A DNA stretch of 64,000 bases from Dastarcus helophoroides (GCA_028583605.1 CM053333.1:11741638-11805637), one strand, 5' to 3'; counted from the stretch's first letter, positions 35,001-48,223 are shown. The notes: a model not told the origin generated them from the letters alone. Translations and numbers: made by a program.

Positions 35001-37460
35001 GTTTAATGGCAGAAATCTTTAAAATCTTGAAAAAATAAATAGACATTTTAAAAGATTTTGAAAAAAGTATCTAGATGTTTTAAGGAAAAGAGGAAAATCT
35101 ATAGAGATTTGGAAAAAAAAACGAATTATATGAATAAACAAAATGTTAAAGGTAGTTGAGAGAAAAGATAGAGATATGAGTGAAGAAACAGAAATCCGAA
35201 ATTTGAAGATAGAAGTGAAAATCTTAAAGAAGTTAAATAAAGAAGCAGAAATATCTAAAAATTGTGGAACAGATAGAAACATTTGGAGTATTAAAAAACG
35301 AGAAAGAGATCTTCAGAGATTTGATTTAATGAAAACGAAATCTATACAGTTGCAAAAGAGGAGATCGAAGTTTACAGAAAAGTAAAAAACGAGTAAGACA
35401 TTTCTATTTAAATGTGAGACAGAAAGCCTTAGAAATCGACAAAATAAGTTTCGAATTTTTAAAGATATCTGCCTTACCTATTACAGAAAACTCAATTTGG
35501 ATGAGAGAGATTAGGAAAAGGAAAAAACATTTTAATTTAGAGGAAGGAGTCAAAATCTGTCGAGATTCGGAGAAAAAAATAGTCTCTAAATATTAAGAAT
35601 GAGGGATTGGTAGAAATAAGACAGAATCTCCAGAAATTGGAAAGACAGAAACCTTTGGATATTTGTAGAAAGGGGCAAGAATCTCCAAAGATATGAAAAA
35701 TGAGAATCAAAAATTTAGGAATTAAAAAATCAGGAGGCAGAAGGCACAAATCAATAGAGATTTAGAAGAGAAGACTGAAATCTCTAAAATATTTGGTGAT
35801 GAAAACAAATATTTGAGGAGGGATCCAAAATCTAAACTCTAAAAAGAAATAGTTCAGAATCCAAAGAGATAGATATTTCTATGAGATTTAAAGTAATAGA
35901 AGTGATTTTCGAAGGATTGGAAAAGTCGAATGGACTTCTTTGAAATTTGGAAAAGGAACGAAAAATTATAGAGAATTGGAGGGGAAGACATAAAAGAAAT
36001 TCCTAACAATTGGAAATATTTCTAAAACGTGAAAGAATCCTCGATTTATACAAGGAAGCAGAAGTCCTTAGTCGTTTAGTCTATTGATTTAAGAATTTAA
36101 AAAATCTAGAGATTTGGAAAAAGAAACAGAAATCAGTAGAGTTTTTGATGATGAGACAGAAATCCCCAAAGATTTGGAAAATGTTTAGATTTGAAGGAGG
36201 AAGTAGACATCTTTAGACATGAGTCAAAGAAATAAAAATTGAGATTCGGAGGAATAAGATTTTGATTCAGAGATGGAACCACCAAAAAAGTTTAAAAAAA
36301 TGGGATAGAAACCTACGTAGATTTGGAGGAGGCAGAAAAAGCTCCATTAATGTTCAAAAAGAAAACATAATCAATGGAGATTTGGAGAATGACATGGTTT
36401 TAAAATTTGGAAAAATCTCTAAAGATTTGGTCTCATATAGAATATTTATAAAACGAGATCTAGAGGCTTGGAGAGGAAAGCACAAATTTTTATTAATTTG
36501 GAAGACGAAAAAAAAAGAAAAAAAATCGGTAAAGCTTTGAAGAAAGAGGCAGAAATCTCTAAGGATTTTGAAAAAGAGGTAGAAACCTTTAAAAGTTGTA
36601 AAACGAGAAAGAAACCTATTTGGATTTGGAGTGAAATACAATTTTTTTAGAGTATGCGATACACTTCAGTAGATTCAAGCATTCCAAAGAAGTATTTAGT
36701 GTTCATCTAACACATTAAGTACTTGACATTTCCAACCCTTACTTCGTGGAATTCTTTAATATTCATAACTATTAAACTTTATTAACGAATAAAAAGCAAC
36801 AGATATTAAAATTTGTGGAATTTTTAATATCTGTTGCTTTTTATTCGTTAATAAGGTTTAATAGTTATGAACAATAAGTACTATCACGCAGTCTCGGAAA
36901 ACCTATATTGTATAATAGTATCTCATAGTGATTATGTTCCTGAAAATTTTTTGTGATGTAAAATATTAAAGGAGTTAAAAAGGCAAGAAAAATTTGCACA
37001 AAAACTTTTCTACAAAATCTACAAATACAAAAAAATCTCTAAAGGTTTGGAGGAAAAGAAAACTTTTAAGGATTTATAAAACAAAAATGGAACTTCTATA
37101 AAGATTTGAAAAAAGCAAGCACAAATCTTTAGAAGTTTGAAGAAAAAACTCAAAACCGGAAGAAATCCCTGAAGGTACGGAAGAAATTCCTAAAGATACA
37201 GAAGTAGAAATAGAAACCTATAAAATTCTTGGTGAAAAGAATAAACATTTCCAAACATTTGGAAAACCAGAAACAGAGTTTTGATAATATCAAAAATCCG
37301 AAATAAAATCTGCTTGGATTTGTCAACAAAAAACTTTCTTTTGAGATGTAGAAATCTCAGATAACAATTTCAGAGAATCTTAGATGTATTTGGAAGAAGA
37401 AACTGTTTCTAGAGATTTGAAAAAGCAGAAAACAGTCATAAAATTTGGGGAAAGAACCAA
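35001..37460. repeat. Second degenerate repeat family, minus orientation
   Basis: The same family as 29.7-33.6 kb but as its complement (agaaatctctaaagatttgg). Lys/Glu/Ile-rich open frames (35143-35385, 36262-36540) are translations of it. Confidence 0.65.
36762..36871. repeat. Near-perfect 47 bp inverted repeat with 16 bp spacer
   Basis: Arms 36762-36808 and 36825-36871 are complementary with a single mismatch (cttta versus ctta pairing at one base). The spacer is aaatttgtggaatttt. A partial direct repeat (gtggaatt.ttaatat) spans the left flank and the spacer. It would form a long hairpin; it may be a MITE remnant or a replication-born inversion. Confidence 0.88.
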
Positions 37461-37465
37461 CATTT

Positions 37466-37700
37466 TTAGAAAAGAAAAGAGAAGATAATAGAAAAGGAAA
37501 GGAGGGAAGAATAGAGAATAGAAAAAGCAAAGAAGAGCAAGTAAGAGTAAGAGAAAAGAAGAGATTGAGAGAGGGGTGGAGAGAGACAGAGAAAGAGAAA
37601 AAAAGAGAGAGAGTGAGAGAGAAGGAGAGAGCAAGAAAGAGAGAGAGCGAGAGAGAAAGAGTGAGAAAGAGAAAGAAAGAAAGACAGAGACAGAAATCTG
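37466..37700. repeat. GA-rich low-complexity tract
   Basis: Imperfect gagagaaagaga and related purine runs on the plus strand. Open frames on both strands are its translations. Confidence 0.8.
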
Positions 37701-38990
37701 TTAAAGGTTTTGACGCTTTTTCCAAGTCTATAGATTTTCGATTTTTCCTCCAAACCTTATTTATCTAATTAGGTAATTTCCTACTTTTTCTATAATTCTT
37801 TTTATATTTGTCCATCAAAATTATTACAGAATTCTGTTGCTTTCCCATAGGTGACTGTCTCTTCAAATTTTAATTCAAATATAGATAAGTTTCTTTCTCG
37901 TTTTCAGTGATCTGTCTCTTACCTCAAATAAATGTATTATAGAAATCTGTAAGAGTAGATTTATCTGTAAGAACAAATTTATGTCTTTTACTTTCAATCT
38001 CTTAGAGCAATGGTTTTTAACCGGTGGTCCACGCACCAGTGGTGGTCCCTGACAGCATGAAATTATCATCCCTAAAAAGTTATGAACCAGTCGTATTTTA
38101 CTTAATGTCTTTAAAGATTTATCTTGCCTCCAAAGTCAAATCCAAATAGGGATTTAATTCTTATTTTTAAAATTCATTTTTCCTCAAAATTTCTGAATGT
38201 TTATCTTTTCTTTGCAATCTCTATAGATTTTTGCTTGATATTTGAAGGGTGGCACAGAAGTGGAAATAGATTTGAAGAAAAGGTATAAATATAGAGATTT
38301 TAAAAAACAGGTTCGAAACGACAAAGAAATATTAATTTGAATTTGGATTTGGTGGTAGAAATCTTCGGATATTTGGCAGTAATAATCGAAAGATAGAAAT
38401 AAACTAATAACTTCTTAATGAAAGTCTGAAGTATCTGATAAATTGAAAGGAACCCTTAGAATATAAAAACCTAAAAACTAATTTTTGTAGCTTTTGGTGT
38501 TTTTAAACACCGCTATCGAAAAAGGTTCGGTAGAAAGACCTAAATCGAGATCTGGGAAAAAAATTCCAAAAATTGACAAAGCGAAGAAGAAACCTTAATT
38601 TGAATTTGGAAAACAAAAAAGGAAATATTTAGTGGGTAGGAGCAAGAAACTCAGGTGTCTAAATACTAAGAAAACAGAAAAAATTGTATAAAAATTTCTA
38701 AGAAAATAAATTCCGTAGAAGTTTGGAGGAAGAAATTTTTAGAAATTTGGAACATATGTTCATTGTTAAAAATTTGGGGAAGGTGGAAATTTTTAGATAT
38801 TGGGAGAAATGAGAAATAAAATTAGAGGTTTGATTAATTGGAAAGATATCTTGGATTTGATTTGAATTGATTGAAAGTAAAAAACCTTTGGTCGTTTTTT
38901 AAAAACGCGTGTTGAACAATTTAAGGGAATGAATTGAAAAACCGTCAAGTGTCCTAATCCAGCATTGGCAGTAAATATAACAAACATTGT
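37701..38990. repeat. Mixed degenerate repeat with an hAT-like end
   Basis: Short stretches of the second repeat family occur in both orientations. 38007-38060 is annotated separately. No gene is seen. Confidence 0.45.
38007..38060 (+). mobile_element. hAT-like terminal fragment
   Basis: gcaatggtttttaaccggtg followed by gtccacgcaccagtggtggt matches the common hAT terminus pattern of a CAnnGGTT..AACC..GTGGTCC type. Only one end is found. Confidence 0.5.
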
Positions 38991-41900
38991 TCTTAATCCT
39001 TTGAGTAAGATTTCAAACTTTTCTTAAACCTTAGTTGATTAGTCGAGCCACCTAAGCGAGTGTCAAACCTAATGACATATTAAGCTATTATGCCCTTCGA
39101 TGATAATTATCATTTTTCGAATTTGCGAAGGTATTTTTACTAACAACACGCTTTACATGGGCTATTATATCCGGATTTGTAAAGCTTGAGTTTCCAGGAA
39201 GCTCATGAAAACGTTACGTCAAGAGAACTTTCTCTATCCTGAATTCGTATGCGGTTTTCAATTAAGGGTGCACATCAGGTTGAATGACAGGCGGGGTAGC
39301 AGAGTTTTTTTCAGATTGACTTAAAACGTGTTAACATTTTTACATTACAAAAAGATTGTCGAATTTAAAGAGGGATTAGGGATGTTATGACCGTGTTAAG
39401 AGAAGTGTTATTCATCTAAGCTCGTCGCTTCTCCCACACTTTATTGTAGCCAGATCATCCCCTATTTGAATTGTTAATTCGCGAGGGCTGCCTATATACT
39501 TTTCTGCGGCTTTTTACATTAATATTTATAAAAAGTAACTTTCTTGTTTCACGTGTACTCGTACGATTCAATTCAGATTGAAGCTAACGGATGCTTTATT
39601 GGATTTAAAGTAACTGACGTGTGAAGAGATTTAAACGAGGATGCGATGATTTGTCACCGATGAATTTAAAAAAACCCGTAACGCTAGTGGTAAACAAGGA
39701 TGGCAGGCTATCAATTAGAGATCTATTTGTCAAACTAGTACAACACATAAGTGACTTCTGGACACCTGCTTTCCGGTCCACTGCACTAAATAGCCGTTCG
39801 TATTGCTCATTTTGAGTGTGTCGCTCTGAACCTTTCAATAGGGGTGAGTAGGGACGAGGTTTACTTACCTCTGCACCCTAGTTATACCGCTAACAGTTAA
39901 TCGCATTATTGTCGCCTAGCGTAAACCAGAAGCAGAGAACTAGATTATTTTAATCGCGTGAAGCACCACAAGATAATGACTACTATTGTTATAACTTTTT
40001 TATTCAATGAAATCAGGACTGAGGAATTAACAGCGCAACTGAAAAAGTCAAAGATGAACTCAGGTTGAAAGCAACGAAACAATTCAAGTTTATCAAAGTC
40101 GTGTGCCAACGTTCTGGATAATCTGGGATAAGTCCCTAATCGTCAGTTTGCTTTACTATCGTTATTTCCGTCATAGTAAGTTACCCTGCGGCTTAACCAC
40201 AAATTCATGTTTACGTGTCCATCAGTAATAAATACCACAATCCTTATCCCTTAACAATGTGCTTTATGGTCTGTTTAAAACCCCGATACACATATAACTA
40301 AAAAATATTCTCTTCCAGTGCGCTATATTTCATGAAGCTTCTGACGCTTTTTGGATAATTTATTTTCGAATTGATGAAGTAAAACTGCATTAAATGCCAC
40401 TAAAAATAATTCCATTTTGAAAAATAAATACCACGCGTTGTTTGCTCCAACATCCCATAAATCATTTTGTGGTAATTATGTTTGTTGCAACCAACTCTGA
40501 TTTATTTCGAAGAGAAATTCGTCAAATAAATCATATTTGTAATTATCATACATTAAAGTTAATTCTCTAATTAGTTCGAATGTCAGGAAAAGGTTGTATT
40601 TACGATTAATCGTTTATATATTTCACAGCTCTAGGTATTCATACATTTTCGCGAACTCTCTGCATAATTTTCCAAAGCAGTTCACCTTTTCAATATAAAT
40701 TTTATTTGTCCGGTTGGTTTGGATTTTGAAATCTGATTTCTGATGGCGAGAACTGTACTCTATTCTGGAGATTTTGCTGAAGAACGGAAAAAATTCCCCC
40801 TCACCTTTGTTCTTGGAAGTAGAAAGATAAATTTATAGAGATCTGGAAAAAGAGATAGAAATCTCTCCAAATTTGGAGACAGATCAAAAAACCGAAACAG
40901 AATTTTAAAAATCTTTAAAGATTTTTAATCAAATTTCTACAAATTTTTGTTTCTTTTTCCAAGAAGATATGTAGAGTGTTTGGTACATGGACGATCATTA
41001 TTTTGTGGATTGCTGGGATCATTTCCAAGGTTTTATCCGCAGTGGCCCATATCCTAAATGTTATAGTTAAAGAGAAATTAATTTTTTAGTTAAGAGACGC
41101 ATTTCTGGTAGCATTCTTGCAAATTCCAAATTAATTACCTCGATCAAATTTTTTCTGGCATGCATCTCCGTTGCGTATACAAATCTCTTGCTACATTCTT
41201 AGACATACAAGGTTTAAGAAGCGCACTGGCCAAGAAATAGAACCACTTCTTCTAATCCATGAACTGGGAAATCTTTTGTCCAGGTACTCTCGGAACGTTT
41301 GCATCCCTAATTTTCAGCACTTATTGAATGTTTTGTTATCACATGTAGCACACCTTTAAAAAGCGTATTAACTAGAGAAGTTTGTAAATAAACACGAATT
41401 TTGGGAAATGTCCGGAGAATAGTCAGATCTGCTAACGAAAACTTCCTCAGAGTAAAATTTTGAAAGAAATAGTTAAAAACTTTTTCTAGGCATTTTTAGT
41501 ATTTGGGAAAAAATGAGAATCTTTGCCACATGTTTATTGTTGTCTCAAAATCCTGAGTTCACGCTGGGAAGTTTTATTTTTTAAGAGGAGAAAGCAGTGG
41601 CGGGTCTAAAATTCTGAAAAGAGAGGAAGGGGGTCAAAAATAAGACCGTAACCAAACCTAGTTACTAATGTTTATTCATTTGGAATACATTAATAGCGTT
41701 GCTAGTATTGTTTACAAAATATTTCAATTTTTCTAATTATACATTAGAATATACTACTGGAAGGGGCAGGGGGACTCCGCGTGGATCCGTCCTTTAAAGA
41801 AAGTTTAAATTTCAAGAAAATAAAATTAAAATTTCTGACAAATCTTGAGTTGAAGTAAAAACTCTGAAATAAAAACAAATTTCTTTAAAAAAAATTTCGT

Positions 41901-42440
41901 TTCGACCTAATTCCAAAATTTGGACTTTATAAGTTTTAAATTTTTGAGCAAAAATTCGAATATTTGAAATTTAATCAAAATGAGCTTAAACCTAAAAATG
42001 TTAAACTAAAAAATTGGCAAGTTTCTCTCGAAATTTAAACTTTTTTCTCGAAAATTCTTTCTGCCAAAAATCCAGTTTCTGCTGATCTCTAATTTCTTGT
42101 CCCTAACTGGGTTTGGTTAAGGAGCAATTTTGATTAATTTTAGTTTACATTCTGATCAAGTGGATTTCGCTTGAGTAACCCTTTGTTAACTCAAAAGCAC
42201 TCCATTTTCAATTCGGTTAAGAAAAAAAATAAGCATTCTGGGCACTGCTAAGACAGAAGTGAAAACTTAAATCTATAAAAGAAGAGTGGCTTTTCTTTGA
42301 TTTTCAAATTAATTGCAGTATCAAAAATTAAAATTTCCTAATTTGTAAATTAAAGTTATCATCAAATCCACTCTTGTTGTACAAACTAGTATAGGACTCA
42401 CTGTTGTAGGCCACGGTGATTCTACAATTAAATAACTAAA
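38991..42440. other. Mostly unique intergenic DNA
   Basis: 38990-40760 is free of the degenerate repeats. 40800-40970 has second-family repeat, 41420-42060 first-family repeat, and 41592-41800 has cagtggcgggtcta and gcgtggatccgtcc ends suggestive of a decayed DNA transposon. Small frames at 39605-39838 and 41171-41359 were examined and not supported. Confidence 0.35.
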
Positions 42441-42444
42441 ATAA

Positions 42445-44110
42445 TAATCAACAATAGGAGACTATACGGTCAGAGGAATCGTAAGTAAGGGATGTCCGCA
42501 AGGAGGTTTATTATCCCCTCTTATAAGGTTAATCGTAGCGGATGACCTTATCCGAAGGGGTCTCTATACAATTGGCTGCGCAGATGATATAACCATTCTG
42601 CTTTCAGGTAAACACGAAGTGCTCTTCGAGTTAATGCAAGATGATCTAAATATAGTCGAAAAATGGTGTAAAGATCATTCCCTAGCAGCAAACTCTGCAA
42701 AGACGGCAATGGTTCTTTTCAAGAATAAGAGGAAATTAGCACGACTAAAATTTCCTAAACTCAAACTCATGGGAACCCAACTCGGTTTGTCAAATCGAGT
42801 GAAATACCTTGCTATTGAACTTGACAGCAAACTGAGCTGGAATTACCACATTGAAAATAAATTGAACAAAGCCTAGAAAATCTTCTGTCAATACCGTGGC
42901 GCCATCGGGAGGTCTTGAGGATTATCCCCTAAGATGACCTACGGAGTTATATTTTGGTGGCCAAAGATAAAGTGCACCACTATAAAACAAAAGTTAAATC
43001 ACATCCAGAGACTAGCGTGTCTGGTAGTGGTAGGAGTAATGAAATCCACTCCAATAACAGCAATAGAAGCGATCTTGTGTCTGCCACCTCTCGATATATT
43101 TCTTGAGGAGGCGGCACAGGCTTCCGCTCTCTGTTTGCGAGCAGGAAAAATGTGGAATACGTCAGGTAAAATGGTGAGTCACCGGCGCATAATGGAGGGG
43201 GCGCTCCAAAAGGCGCCTATTCTGGGTGCGCCGATGGACCATCTACCAGTGAAATATAACAAAATCCTACCGTATAAAAATGGATGAACTACAGGCAAGG
43301 ATACCAGACGTAAGTATATACACGGATGGATGGAAAACAAATACGGACACTGGTACAGGAATCTTCTCGGAAGACCTGAACCTAAATGTAAGTATTAAGC
43401 TAAATAAATTTTCCAAGCGAAGATATTAGAAATTTTATATAGCGCCGAACAAATGAAGTAACTGAACATTAGAGGAAAATAAATCCAAATAAATAAGACG
43501 GACAGCCAGGCAGCCCTTAAGGCTCTGAGGAATGTGAAAAAAACTTAGTGCTGGTATGGAACTGCCACCTAGCTTTAGAACGTCTATCACAAGAGAATGC
43601 AATTGATCTAATATGGATTAAAGGACATTCTGGCAAAGAGAAAAACGAACGCGCTGACAAACTGGTGAGGAAGGATTCGGAGGGACAATTCGTTGTACCA
43701 GAACCAACCCTTCCCCTGACTAGATCAATCGTAAGTTCCCTACTTAACGAAGAAATCGATCGTAATCACAGAGCCCAATGGGCATCAATAACAACATGCC
43801 GACAGATTCACGCATTCATTAGAATCCCGTGGAGGGAAAGGGCAATCTATGCCTACAACTTTCAAGAAATAACCTCAGGAAACTTGTAGGGATTTGGAGG
43901 GGTCACTGTCGATTAAACAAACACCTTCACAGAATGGGAATTATAAACGACCCGAGTTGTAGGGGGTGTTTAGAAGAAGATGAGAGAGGGTCGAGCGCGT
44001 GATAGGTCACTGCCCGGCACTAGCATTAATCAGAGGATCCACGCTGGGGGACTTCTGGACTAGGTGGCCAGTTTGAAAGAGACGCATCCAAGGGACGTTC
44101 TTCAGTTTCT
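42445..44110 (+). mobile_element. Non-LTR retrotransposon remnant with RNase H (I/LOA-type)
   Basis: 5'-truncated, starting within the reverse transcriptase: KGCPQGGLLSPLI (about 42485-42525), then C-A-D-D in the catalytic box (42577-42588), a WCKDHSLAANSAKTAMVLF block, and a YLAIELDSKLSWNYHI thumb-like segment. Further down an RNase H domain is recognisable: IYTDGWKT (43316-43339), TDSQAALKAL (43500-43527), and IWIKGHSGKEKNERADKL (43612-43665). A terminal zinc-knuckle-like CRGC...GHCPAL follows (43958-44022). Several stops and frameshifts break it. RNase H after RT is characteristic of the I/LOA/R1 side of LINEs; the clade is from memory. Confidence 0.85.
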
Positions 44111-44812
44111 CAACAAGTTTGGGTGGCTGAATGAATGACCAAGGACACCTCAATCACGGGGATACACAAGGGCCTAAGCTCTAGGCAACCCACCTGGAAT
44201 CCAGAATAATAATCAACCTTACCTTGTTTATGTCGAGGTTGAGCGGTACTAGAGGTTGGGGTAGTTTGACTTAATATTTGCTCATAAGTTTTTACATGTT
44301 TCCCCACTTTTATCAAATTAATTTTATATTAATTATTGACAACTTAGGCAAATGTCAGTAGTGTCAACTATCAATTAGTTTCCAAGTTGCCGCCTCAAAG
44401 CAGATGAATTGTCTTGTTTTTGTTACGATATTTAATTTATTTAATGATTTTCTGAATATTAAATTATGGTATTATGCTCTATCTACTGTTTTTTTGGTAT
44501 TTGCTTTAATATAATTTTTAAAATAGTAGGTTCAATCAACTTTTTATGTTTTTCTTATTTTTTGAAGTTTGTGTATACAAAATATCCAATAGTTTATCTT
44601 AAGTTACATTAGTAATTACAACATAAATAAATGATATACTATATAGAGCTAATAATGATTAAGATAAGTATTTATTGCAATATTGGAAATACTATAACAA
44701 TTTTTAATTATTAATTGGCGAAATAGTTTTTCCTGAGAATATTATTTATGTTTTGCTAGTACCATCCCGCCCCAACCTTCTTATACTCAGTTAAAATTCA
44801 GGTTGTCATCAG
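44111..44812. other. AT-rich intergenic DNA, nothing recognised
   Basis: No repeat family or gene could be assigned; very AT-rich from 44400 to 44740. Confidence 0.4.
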
Positions 44813-44813
44813 T

Positions 44814-44848
44814 CAGTATAACTTAGCTGGTTGAGACGACAGATGCCA
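44814..44848 (+). mobile_element. Left half of a tRNA-derived SINE (split by RTE)
   Basis: cagtataacttagctggttg and the bases after it match the A-box part of the SINE at 54452-54675 (cagtatgatagagttggttg). Homology stops where the RTE element begins. Confidence 0.6.
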
Positions 44849-45999
44849 CTTCATAGGTACCAGAGAAGTACTATTTGCTTTTAAAGTAATATCACAAAGA
44901 TGCCTGGATATGAACCAAGATATTATGCATGTTTTATAGACTACAACAAAGCATTTGATAAAGTCAGACATGACAATATGATGAGACTAGTAAAAAACAA
45001 GAGTTAGACTGTAGAGAGATCAGAATAATATCGGGGTTATATTCATATAATCAAAAAGCCAAAAGCCAAAGTACATCGAGAGAAATTGATATAAAAAGAG
45101 GCGTGACACAAGGATGCATGCCCTCACCTACTCTATTTAATCTCTACTCAGAGAACATAATCAGTAGAGCATTGGAAGCAGTAGAAGACCACAACATAGG
45201 CATCAACATCAACGGCACGCCAATAAACAATCTAAGGTATACCGATGACACAGTCTTACTCGCAGGATGTCTGAAAGACCTACAGATAGTGATGGACAAG
45301 ATATTGAATGTAGCGAAGAATATGGACTCTCGATAAACACCAAGAAGACAAAATTCATGCTTATAACAAATATCAACAATATCGGCAACTTATACATCCA
45401 CAACCAGGCAGTTGAACATGTGAGGAAATATAATTATCTAGAAACCTGCGTAAACGAGAACAATAACAGCTCTAATGAAATAAAAATGAAGAATAATAAA
45501 AGCAAGAAGTACATTCATGAAAATGAAAAAAGCACTGTGCGACCGGAATTTAGATCTCGATCTCTCTCGATTGATGAGGTTCTACGTACTATGAGTGCTT
45601 TATAGAGACATTGACAATGAGGAAGAAGGATACTCAAAGACTGGAGAGTTTTGAATTGTGGACGTACCGTCGAATCCTGATAATACCATGGATAGAAAAG
45701 GTTACTAATGAAAGTGTATTAACAAGAATAAGAAAGCAGAGGGAGGTCTTGCTAACAACCAAAACAAGAAAACTACAGTACTTGGGACATATCATGAAAG
45801 GAGAAAAATATCGCTTGCTGCAATTCATAATAGAGGGAAAAATCGCAGGAAAAAGAACTATAGATAGAAAACGACACTCCTGGTTAAAAAAATCTAAGAG
45901 ACTGGTATAACTGCTCGAATAACCAGCTATTTGGATCAGCTGTATCAAAAATTAAAATAGCCTTGATGATTGCCAATCTTCAGAATGGAGAAGAAGAAG
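44849..45999 (+). mobile_element. 5'-truncated RTE-type retrotransposon inserted in a SINE
   Basis: Translation gives REVLFAFKVISQRCLDMNQ, ACFIDYNKAFDKVRHDNM, RGVTQGCMPSPTLFNLYSE, a degraded active site Y-T-D-D (from YADD), YGLSINTKKTKFM, then ELWTYRRILIIPWIEKVTNE, LQYLGHIMKGEKY and IALMIANLQNG, in the order of an RTE-clade reverse transcriptase and C-terminal region. A few frameshifts break it. It ends in an (AAG)3 tail at about 45990-45999, typical of RTE 3' ends in insects. Confidence 0.88.
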
Positions 46000-46200
46000 G
46001 TCTGATGGTTCGCGGGTTCAAACCCCCTCTGCCCATTTCATGTTTTAACAGTATCACACCTCCTATTCATAGCTACATAACATTAACATTAGAGCATGTT
46101 GGTAACGCAAATTAAAGTGATGGTCACGCGAAACCATAACTTTCCCCCTATCTACAATAAAATCGCTTAGCGTGACTAAGGAACTTTTCAAAATATTTGT
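46000..46200 (+). mobile_element. Right half of the split SINE
   Basis: tctgatggttcgcgggttca followed by aaccccctctgccca is a B-box region. The body shares cattaacattagagcatg, ggtaac.caaatt and gtgatggt.acg with 54540-54675, and the common 3' part ends near 46195 (gcgtgactaaggaa). Confidence 0.7.
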
Positions 46201-47750
46201 GATACAAGTTGCGATGCGGCTCAAAGATCAGAATATCGGTGTACGTCGGTGAAATCGAAATATGTTATTGATTTTGGGGGAAATAATTCGCAGTATTTAG
46301 AACGAAGTGTATTCGATAACAAGTTAAACTGGCGTAATGAAGCTTCGGTTTGTCCCTAGTCGTATTTACCGCACTCTGCCGACCTAAACCTACTGCGATT
46401 TGCGCCCAACATCCAACATACAAATTGAAACGTCAGTGTCATTTTCACGTTATATTTGCGTTATCCCGACAAATCACACAGGGTTTGCGTTTGCAGCTAA
46501 CGCTGGAAGAGATAAAACTGCTGATTGTTTTGAAGAAACAACGTTACAGTTGATGGTAGAGATGAGATTTTTCGATTGACAGAGGGTGGCGATATTTTTA
46601 GCAGAAATGTGCATGTGTCAGAGTCTTTACGACCACTTAAAGACGAGAAGAATTGGTAAGACGTAGCAGACATGGGTCACTGCTATCGTACAATGTACAG
46701 CCAGTTTTGAAAACATCAATAAATTACAACCTTACATCAATCCAAACTTGAATTTTACGATGACTTTATGACGAAAACTTAGCAAGAATATGTTTCTTAG
46801 ACTACCCGCGAGTTATGGCACGCTGTTGCCAATTTATTAGTTTCCTCGAAATTACAATATCCTACCTGTTATTTTTAATTTGGCCTCGTACGTATTTTAA
46901 ACGCGTTTCGATCTCATAATTATAAGTGATTTTCTCGATGCATTGACGTGAGGCAAAGTTATGGCATGTTTGAAAGCAGAAGCTGTCTACGTTCCTAATC
47001 GACAGATATAAATAAAAGAAGGAACTTGAGCGAGATGCCGACCGCGGATGACGAGTAATTGAAACAGGGCTGTTAAATTATACAGGCCGCAGAAGCGACA
47101 ACTTGACAAAACACCGGGAGAATTTATCATTTGCCGGAAAAATGCATATCTAACAAACCGCACTAAAAGTTACCGAGCGTTTCTGCATTTCAATTAAAAA
47201 TGTGCAAACATTAGCTTGCCGGGCGAAAATTCCATAATTGATTGTAACGTTGGCGAGCCTCTAGCGTAATGAAATCCTCTTTTTGGTAATATTTCAATTT
47301 AAAAAGCCGCAAACATGTAATAATAAGACGGTGGTTATAATCGGCCGCTTAGAACCGCTCTTTGTAATGAAAGTGCCCTCGCGCTTTGTGTAATTATATT
47401 GTATCTCAGCGAGGGCCCTTTTGCTCCACTTGTCCTTTAACTACCTTTCATAACTACGCCCTGCTCATCACAACTTTTATTTCGCTACTTCGAGAATCTT
47501 TCCAAATTAAGACGACGACTCGAGCAAGAAAATAGTTGCCTGAAAATTAAACAATTTCCCTCCATAGATTGCCCTGTTAATAGCCTGCCACCCAAATTTT
47601 GAATTTAATTTTAATTAACTATGCAACTACGGTATAGGTCCTGTAATAATCCCAACTCACTTCTATCCGTATTTTCAGTAATTTCAACTGTCAAAGGCAC
47701 TCTTGTCAAAGGATTTCAAAGAAGCTAGTGAGGCACATCAATAAAAAATA
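46201..47750. promoter_or_regulatory. Repeat-poor island, candidate regulatory DNA
   Basis: About 1.5 kb of mixed-composition DNA free of degenerate repeats and without a convincing open frame. It has several AT-rich homeodomain-type cores (taattg, attaa). Function is inferred only from its contrast with the flanks. Confidence 0.3.
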
Positions 47751-48215
47751 CATATTGCTATTTTTTATTTAAAAACCTTTTTTTTTCTCATGCGACACCT
47801 ATGACCAAACTTTTCCAGAGAAAATTCGAATATTCAAAGGTTAAAATTCAAGATTAAAATGGATACTTTTTACATGTGTATGTAAGTCAAAATTTTTTTT
47901 TCGAAATTTTGGCCATTTATCCAAAATACCCAATTTAAACATAAGTTTTAATTCGAAGTTTCTAAAAAAATCCAAATATCTAGAGAAAACGTTTAAAAGT
48001 AAAAAAAAAGTTATAAATATTAAGTCGAACACAGTCTCTAGAAAGTGAACTGGATTTCTTAAAAAAAGATTTCCTAAAATTTCGGCTTTAATCTCAAAAC
48101 TAGTTTTTAGGATTCTCCAGCAAAAGAAATGGATATTATAAATATTCTCAGTTTATACGTCAAATGGTCAGTTCCGTCGTAATTTAAGCATTTGTAGAAA
48201 AAATTCCAACATTCC
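47751..48215. repeat. Degenerate short-motif repeat
   Basis: Mixed-orientation variants of the aaatttcgac family. Confidence 0.5.
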
Positions 48216-48223
48216 AGCGAAGA

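Noticed and set aside
37357..37768. Arg/Glu/Lys- and Ser/Leu-rich frames
   Set aside because: Translations of the GA-rich tract on opposite strands.
39605..39838. Opposite-strand frames of 77 and 64 codons with balanced composition
   Set aside because: No recognised domain, no splice or start context, and both strands are open, which gives no preference.
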